The notes under the pieces are model-generated. The model was not told where the DNA came from. It saw only the letters and a list, made by a program, of their open reading frames with translations, and ran no database searches. 64,000 bases of DNA from contig CM046836.1 in NCBI GenBank assembly GCA_025618425.1, positions 18,825,243 to 18,889,242 of the forward strand, written 5' to 3'. Both the position numbers and the translations under genes were made by a program. The stretch comes from Heliocidaris tuberculata. Taxonomy: Eukaryota > Echinodermata > Echinoidea > Camarodonta > Echinometridae. The first letter of the stretch is position 1. Every line of letters starts with the position of its first letter. Of the stretch, positions 58,085-64,000 are shown piece after piece.

Positions 58085-61000
58085 GTAAGTCCATTGAAAG
58101 TGTGACATCTTATTGGCCCTATGCTGTTTGTGCATAAAGAGTAAAGACCATTGGTCCTTCGATAATGCATAGGATAGGGTTAGGTTCTGGGTTGACTTTA
58201 GGGTAAGCTGTAGGGTTAGGGTTTAACCCTTTCAGGACAGGAATTATTTTAGGGCTAAATTGATCACAATTTGTTCTTCAAATTGGCAACAATGATACTT
58301 TTTTTTAGTTCTACATGGTTCTAATAAGGTGTAATGTCTTTGAAAAAAATATACATGGTTAGGAACTTTGTCGAAAAGTTGACAAAATTGCCGGTTTTGA
58401 TAAAAAAAACAATGATTTTGAACCTCTCAATGTGTTACCAATTTAAAGATTTTTAAAATTTATCCTCATTTTTAAAATTCCTGATTGTTTTTTTTAAATT
58501 CCTGGCATCAAATGCAATATGGTCATGAGATAAAAATGGACATAGTGTATGCAGGAATTTTTGCTCTATCTACTCCTGGATCTGGTATATTTTTTAGGGC
58601 TCTGAATCAAAAGTTATTAATCCAAACCACAAAATGTGGTAAATTGTCTCCAAAGGGTTAATAGGTCTGTATGTAAGTAGTTTTCCTAATGATTTTTGTC
58701 GATCAGATGTGACTCACTTTCGAAGGGGGGTCTGTCAGAGTCAGTTTGTAGTTGAAAACAGAGAGCTGACCATACTACTCAACCAACTTGCATCTCCCAT
58801 AAAGGGCAAGTCCATCCTGGTATTGATTTGAATAAAGGGAGAAAAATGAGAGAAACAGATTAGTGAAAGTTTGAGCAAAATCTGACAAGAAATAAGAAAT
58901 TTATAAATTTTGGAAGTTGTAATCAATCAAACACAAATTGGCAACTCCGTGACGTATCTTGCGAGCTCCTCTCCCATTTGCTTAGTACAGAAAATCTCAT
59001 AAATTTTCATAGTTTCTGATGAAGGAATAGATTTGTTTTATACAGGTGTTGTGTAAAAACATATGAGCAATTATTATATCTAAGGTGCATGTGTAATTTA
59101 ATATTTTCTTTAGAGAAAATGGGAATTGATGAATTTTGGGGTACCGGGCAAATGGGAGAGGAACTCACAAGATACATCATGGAATTGCCAATTTGTGTTT
59201 GATTGATTACAACTTCAAAAATTCATAACTTTCTTATTTCTTATCAGATTTTGCTCAAACCGTCACTGACCTGTTTCTTTAATTTTTCTACTTCTTTTAA
59301 TACCAACTTATAATCAGGGTGGACTTTCCCTTTAACCCTTTCGAGACAATTGACCACATTTTGTGGTTTGGCTCAATAACTTTGGATTCAGAGCCCTGAA
59401 AAATATACCAGATACATGAGTAGAAAGAGCAAAGATTTCTGCACACACTATGTCCATTTTCGTTAAATGACCATACTGCAATTGATCCCAGGAATTTTAG
59501 AAAGGAGAATAAGCTTTAAAATCCTTAAATTGGCAACACATTGAGAGGTTCAAAATCATGGTTTTTTATCAAAATTGGCAACTTTTCAAACTTTTCGACA
59601 ATTCTTTTAACCATGTATATTGTTTTCAAAGACATTACCACTTATTACAATCTTGTAGCACTAAAAGAAAAATATTATTGTTGCCAATTTGAAGAGCAAA
59701 ATGTGATCAATTTAGCCCTTAAATAATTATTGTCCTGAAAGGGTGGACTTTCCCTTTAATGTAGAATTACTCCAAGTCTAACCCAATAATAGCTAATGGT
59801 ACATAATACAGAAATATTACTTAAGCATATAGGACAAATGGTGCATTGGACGAATCAGGTAATCAGGTTTAATCATAAATGTTGCAATTCTGATACAAAT
59901 TACTATAATACACAACAATTTTGAAAACATTCTTTTCTGATAAATTCAAGTTCGTGAAGATAAAAGGCATCACAGTGACAAATGTAGAAAAGATGATATG
60001 TTGACAGATTTTGGAAATGGAATAATATTTTTTTCCTTTCCTTTTGATCAGCCTGGCATCAGCTATAGCAGTGTTTGTGATTCAACATCCTACCATTCAG
60101 CATTGCAAACAAGGTGACCTTCTAGCCGGCTTCCTGATAGGTCTTGTCGTTCTACTCACCATCACTGTTGCCTTGGAGACAGCTATAGGAGTGGTCAGCG
60201 GGCGGGGAACCATCACTGACACCCACCCCCGGAGATTTCTCCCTGCGTTACTCTACATCAGAGCTCTGCTGTTTTTGGCTGAGATAGCAAGTAGTCTGGT
60301 GGGTTGAGAATATTGGTAGTTTTAGACATTGCAAATAGTTTGGGAAGAGTGTGGGGGTGAAGATTTTTTGAAATTTTCCTAAAATGGCACATGAAAATTA
60401 GAATGGAGTTCTTGGATATATATAAAAATAGGTAAATAGATTTAATTTGTACGTTTCAAAAAAAAATAAAAAAATTGACACTCGTTGCCTTGTGTACAGT
60501 GTGATTATGATGATATTGTGGATGTAATGACAACCCATTTCACAATGAGAAGCTTCTGCGAATTAAAAAAAATAGGTGCTAGGATTTTTATATTATGCAT
60601 GAAATTTTCTACACACAAAATTTGAGAAAGTTTCTTGCTTGCAAAAAGTATCTGTTTCGTGGCACTTCAGCGCTTCTTGGAAGTGACTCTCACCTTTTTA
60701 AAGGAAAGCTTGAGTTCTGGGAAGGGTAAAAAATAATTTGCGAGCTTTCTCATTCTTTTTATGTTAGTTTGGAAGATTATCGTAGTAGATATGTCCCCTG
60801 AAAAGGATTGCTCTTCAAATGCTCTCACATTCAAAATATAACAAGAAACAGCTGAAATGTTTGGGCCGAACATTTGTGTGTAGTCCCATATGCACATTTC
60901 TGTGTGCAGTGCATGTGACTCTCATCAGGATTGAGTCAATTTCTTATCATTTTGGTGATTCAAAAACCTTCCAGCATACACCAATTCTTATTTGCTACAT

Positions 61001-63642
61001 GTATATAATCACCCTTTCCCAATTGCTTTGAAATAGTTTCTTTCACAACTCAATTTCATGACCAGAACTCCACTTCATCTTTAATACACCTTGGTTTAGG
61101 TATGCAGGCCTTGAGGGTGAATGTATGGATTGTTTTTCTTTGCACTCATCCCCTTTGCAGGTTGGTGCAGTATGGGTGTTCAGAGACTGGGAGCTTCAGT
61201 CCGACCAAGCCTGCGATGTGAGCCTCGTCCGTCTAGTACAGGCAGCCCTCATCTTTAGCTGGTTCCTGCTTATTGCTATTGCTATCAGTGTACTCATTCT
61301 CTTTGGTGGGAAGCATCACCACGGCAATGAACAGTTTGATGACTTTGATCGCTGGGAGAAGAGGTATGGATAATTTGGTTATATTTCTTAGAGTTGGGTG
61401 CTTCTAAATATTATTTTGCTCTTGAAAAACTGTAAAATATACTTTTAAGTAGCCCAAATCTATATACTTGCTTGTACATCAGCAGGGTTGTCACCAGGGA
61501 CTTTTTAGTGGTGGAAATTTTATCGCCTGACACCTTTGCCACCGGGGTTCAGGGGGACAAAAACTGGTCGGTTTTCAGGGCTTATAAGTTAGAGTTAAAA
61601 AGTAAAAATATCATGTATCTACACAGTACACACTGTACTGTAGCTGCAGCATTAAGCATTGTAACTATGGTACTAGTATTTGGTTTACTTTGTACATATA
61701 CCTGCTGTGAGTGCTGTCAGATTACTGGCTTTAAACCACAATTGCATGTTCGTAGGTCAAAATCGTAGTATTTTTTCTTTGTCAGTGGGGAAATTAGTGC
61801 CGGGCGGGCGGGTGTGATATTGCATTGAGTGCCGGTCAGAAATTTTGAGTGGTGGAAGGTTCCGACCGGCTCCGACCACCGTAGTGACAACGCTGTACAT
61901 CAGGGTCAATTTTATGGCTGAAATGATTCTAGAAAGAATCAAACTACCAATGATAAATCTAAAAAACAAAACAATGTTTGCCTGAATGTGAATGAAAGTA
62001 ATTATGATAATTTTGGGTTGTTGTATAGAGCTCATGCCTGTCGTGCATGATGCTTCAAGGACTCTGTTTTATTATCTTGGCTATGGCATGGCTGCTGTTA
62101 CAGTGAATTACAATATGAATCCAATACTTTGTTATTAAAGCTTGTAACACTTCAGTACACCGTCACAAGGCTTATTGAAGTCTCTACTGGGATATCATGC
62201 CGGTACCTGGTATCCAATGGCTTAGTCTCCTTGAGGATGTTATCCAGAGGTGGTCTTCAGGGGTTCCTTGGATTTAAAGCAGATTTAATGTCTACAAAAG
62301 GTGTAATCATTGACTTAGCGGTTACTGGACTATGATATTGATATTTTCATTCAGTTTTCTTGATTGTGCACTTAAGATGAAGTAAAACACTCTTCCGAGA
62401 GAGACCTTCCCTGGAGCCCCTCCCTGCTGCACTGCCTGAGATGGAGTTTGCCCTCATACTTTCCCTCCATTATCAGTAAGAATGTTTAGGAAGGCCATGA
62501 TAGTGGTCTAAATGTTAGTTGGTGTCATTTTTATCACTTTGGATCTGGACACCTGCCATAAGGTCCTTCACAAATGGGTACTCTACTCTAGTGAAGCTTA
62601 AATACTGTCTTTATCTTCATGTGTGCCATCAAGGTGGTAGCATTTTGCTCTGCAGCTGGTACCATTTAGTGAATGTGGTATAAACTTGGTTCCCAGTGTC
62701 AGTTACATCAAGGCTTGTACCCACCATACCGAGGATAGTATCAAGAATATAAAAAAAGATGCAGTAAAAGTCTGTTTGGGATGTGTATCATACTAAAAGG
62801 CTACATACTGTAATTAGCGGTGACCTGGCATCAGGGTCATAAAGTGACTAAACATCACCAACATGGCCTTCCTGTGCACTCTGGATGAGAATGTAGTCAA
62901 AGAATAAGGGTGATACCCCTCTCAGGCAGTGCAACAGAGAAGGGCTCCAGGAAAGGTCTCTCCGGGAAGAGTGTTTTAAATCATCATTAGTGCCAAACTT
63001 TCATTAAAATAAACAGAAAACTGGGTTAAAATATCAATATGATAGTCCCATTACGACCTAAGTCAAGAACTACACCCTTTTACACATTGAATTTGCTTTA
63101 AATCCAAGGATCCCTTAAAGACTAGGTGAAAGTATCCCTGGACAAGATCCTCAAGGAGATTAAGCCATTGGATACCAGGTATTGGCATGATATCCCAGTA
63201 GAAACCTCTAGAAGCCTTTTGACAGTGTACTGAAGTGTTACAAGCTTTAATCTCAAAGGATTGGATTAATGTTGATCGACAAAGTCAATGAATCACCAAG
63301 CGTACAAATCATAGTGAACATCGCAAAATTTGAAAAAAAAATTAAAAGAAAAATCACTTTTTCTATTGTTATGCAAATGAGACGAAACCAGAAACAGTAA
63401 TCATTTCAAGTGGTGTGCAAATAACTCCCCCAAAATGCAAAAAATCTTGAATTTTCCAAGGGTAATAAATCATTTTGATCACAGTTGTATGTATTAATCT
63501 TTAAGCTTCTTGAAACACCATTTATCATAACTTTTTCTCTTCTCACTTCAGATGTCGTAGATGCTGTTTCTGTGTGAAGAAAGATGAGAATTCACAAATT
63601 GCATATGCTGAAGCTGCAGCTGTTTTTTCATCACTATTTCAA
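57990..63642 (+). CDS. DAGL: sn-1 diacylglycerol lipase, 5' part
   Basis: Four coding exons (57990-58084, 60052-60298, 61161-61363, 63552-63642) join in frame to 212 residues, and the gene runs off the window. The start MPALILFKRQWKVGGDDLVF is the hallmark N-terminus of diacylglycerol lipases. Four hydrophobic segments follow, about residues 25-42, 49-70, 92-110 and 134-155 of the joined protein, separated by loops such as VSGRGTITD and VWVFRDWELQSD. Then come a Cys-rich stretch (RCRRCCFC) and the AYAEAAAVFSSLFQ helix that precedes the lipase domain. Family role: membrane serine hydrolase converting diacylglycerol to 2-arachidonoylglycerol and related monoacylglycerols. The catalytic Ser/Asp/His lie beyond the window. 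Short loops look more DAGLB- than DAGLA-like, but this is a weak impression. Confidence 0.93.
58223..58661 (-). mobile_element. piggyBac-like MITE, family P copy 5
   Basis: 439 bp with TTAA at both ends, in reverse orientation, in DAGL intron 1. A ~27-bp internal duplication (attcctg... near 58,475-58,505) explains its extra length. Confidence 0.72.
58798..59335. mobile_element. Foldback element, family F2 copy 2
   Basis: 538 bp; the right TTAA is at 59332, the left is mutated to ATAA. Inverted arms carry aaattggcaactccgtga and its inverse. It abuts P copy 6. Confidence 0.7.
59332..59743 (+). mobile_element. piggyBac-like MITE, family P copy 6
   Basis: Left end at a TTAA shared with the F2 element (59332-59335). 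The right end lacks TTAA and continues directly into a 19-bp copy of the left flank. DAGL intron 1. Confidence 0.72.
60052..60298 (+). CDS. DAGL: DAGL exon 2
   Basis: 247 nt after a tttgatcag acceptor. It completes the codon to give RLIFLASAIAVFVIQ (membrane segment 1), then segment 2 (LLAGFLIGLVVLLTITVA) and the start of segment 3 (LYIRALLFLAEIASSL). Phase 0 at its gtgggt donor. Confidence 0.94.
61161..61363 (+). CDS. DAGL: DAGL exon 3
   Basis: 203 nt from VGAVWVFRDWELQSDQACD. It contains membrane segment 4 (AALIFSWFLLIAIAISVLIL) and a His-rich cytosolic loop (GGKHHHGNEQFDD), ending WEKR in phase 2 before gtatgg. The WEKR-to-Cys-rich transition matches family architecture. Confidence 0.94.
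61483..61905. mobile_element. Inverted-repeat element in DAGL intron 3
   Basis: ~420 bp with inverted ends cagggttgtcaccag and gtgacaacgctg, and a second inner pair around agtggtgga / ccgaccg. It contains a 98-codon frame with a hydrophobic run that I take as chance. Confidence 0.6.
62132..63252. mobile_element. 1.1-kb foldback in DAGL intron 3
   Basis: Ends attaaagcttgtaacacttc and its inverse. The inverted arms extend ~450 bp each (shared blocks: gatatcatgccggtacctgg, cttccctggagccc, gcactgcctgaga) with scattered changes, around a ~200-bp centre. No transposase is seen. Confidence 0.75.
63552..63642 (+). CDS. DAGL: DAGL exon 4 (gene continues)
   Basis: 91 nt after a cacttcag acceptor, encoding CRRCCFCVKKDENSQIAYAE and on to SSLFQ, with a gtaagt donor in phase 0. 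The Cys cluster next to the last membrane segment is typical of DAGLs. Later exons lie beyond position 64,000. Confidence 0.92.
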
Positions 63643-64000
63643 GTAAGTTATAGAAATTTAGATATAATTTAATCCAATGATATCACTTCCTCAGCTGAAT
63701 GTTATTTTTTTTGGGGGGGGGGAGGGGGGCGGGAATAAGTGGCGCATGAAACTTTGTTCATCAATACATACACAAAATTATTGATGGACATGTTTTGATG
63801 GTAAAAGTTTTTAAAAAAAAGTTTGTACAGTTGTACTTTTTGCTGATTGCAAGCTTGCAAAAAGCTTTATCACAACTTGCTTTTCGTTTGTGATCTCCTC
63901 AGGGTCTAGATCTAGTCCTTTTGGATATCTTATGCTTAATCTTATGTGTATTTTATAGGCCTCTTATGTCTGTAGTCTAATTATGTGTGGTACTAATGTA

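Noticed and set aside
61472..61768. 98-codon frame with a hydrophobic C-terminal half, considered as an alternative DAGL exon
   Set aside because: It lies inside an inverted-repeat element and does not match the family; the four proposed exons already join in phase.
41981..63642. A functional cluster linking epsin, PM20D2 and DAGL
   Set aside because: The three genes have unrelated roles, mixed orientation and large repeat-filled gaps; nothing points to joint regulation.

Overview
This is an AT-rich, intron-rich animal nuclear region. The genes are split by ordinary GT-AG introns, and the space between exons is packed with short inverted-repeat elements, microsatellites, poly(C)/poly(G) tracts and SINE/LINE debris. 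Gene content and repeat style suggest a marine invertebrate deuterostome, most likely an echinoderm such as a sea urchin. That assignment is inference and cannot be proved from the window.

Layout. (1) 1-7.8 kb, minus strand: the 3' end of a gene I do not recognise. Two phase-compatible terminal exons are clear (3561-3700, 2158-2183) and a third, at about 7.7 kb, is tentative. The region upstream of the clear exons holds three tandem ~705-bp units, each with a related open frame. (2) 7.9-17.6 kb: no confident gene. It holds two ~845-bp tandem units with tRNA-like segments, several inverted-repeat elements and a GA-rich minisatellite. (3) 17,650-27,007, plus strand: a complete seven-exon PM20D2-type M20 metallopeptidase of 400 residues. 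Its introns hold a nested mobile-element complex (18.7-20.8 kb) and a 156-bp-period repeat element. (4) 27-41.9 kb: no exon recognised; many MITE-like elements up to 37.3 kb, then an unusually element-poor 4.7 kb downstream of the next gene. (5) 41,981-47,409, minus strand: a complete three-exon epsin of 586 residues (ENTH, two UIMs, clathrin box, six DPW, three NPF). (6) 47.4-57.9 kb: the epsin 5' side, then a repeat-rich tract with a degraded LINE ORF2 remnant carrying two inserted inverted-repeat elements, plus an 866-bp palindrome. (7) 57,990 to the window end, plus strand: the first four coding exons of an sn-1-specific diacylglycerol lipase (N-terminal membrane domain only; the catalytic part lies beyond the window).

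The three recognised genes are unrelated in pathway: dipeptide-byproduct repair, clathrin endocytosis and endocannabinoid/diacylglycerol signalling. They look like ordinary neighbours, not a functional cluster.

The most informative structure is the mobile-element layer. At least four inverted-repeat families sit in TTAA target sites and insert into one another. In one case a 1.7-kb triple composite interrupts a MITE at an internal TTAA, and related copies without the insert lie elsewhere in the window. I found no CRISPR array, operon, intact transposase or convincing RNA gene. All repeat-family assignments here come from within-window comparison only.
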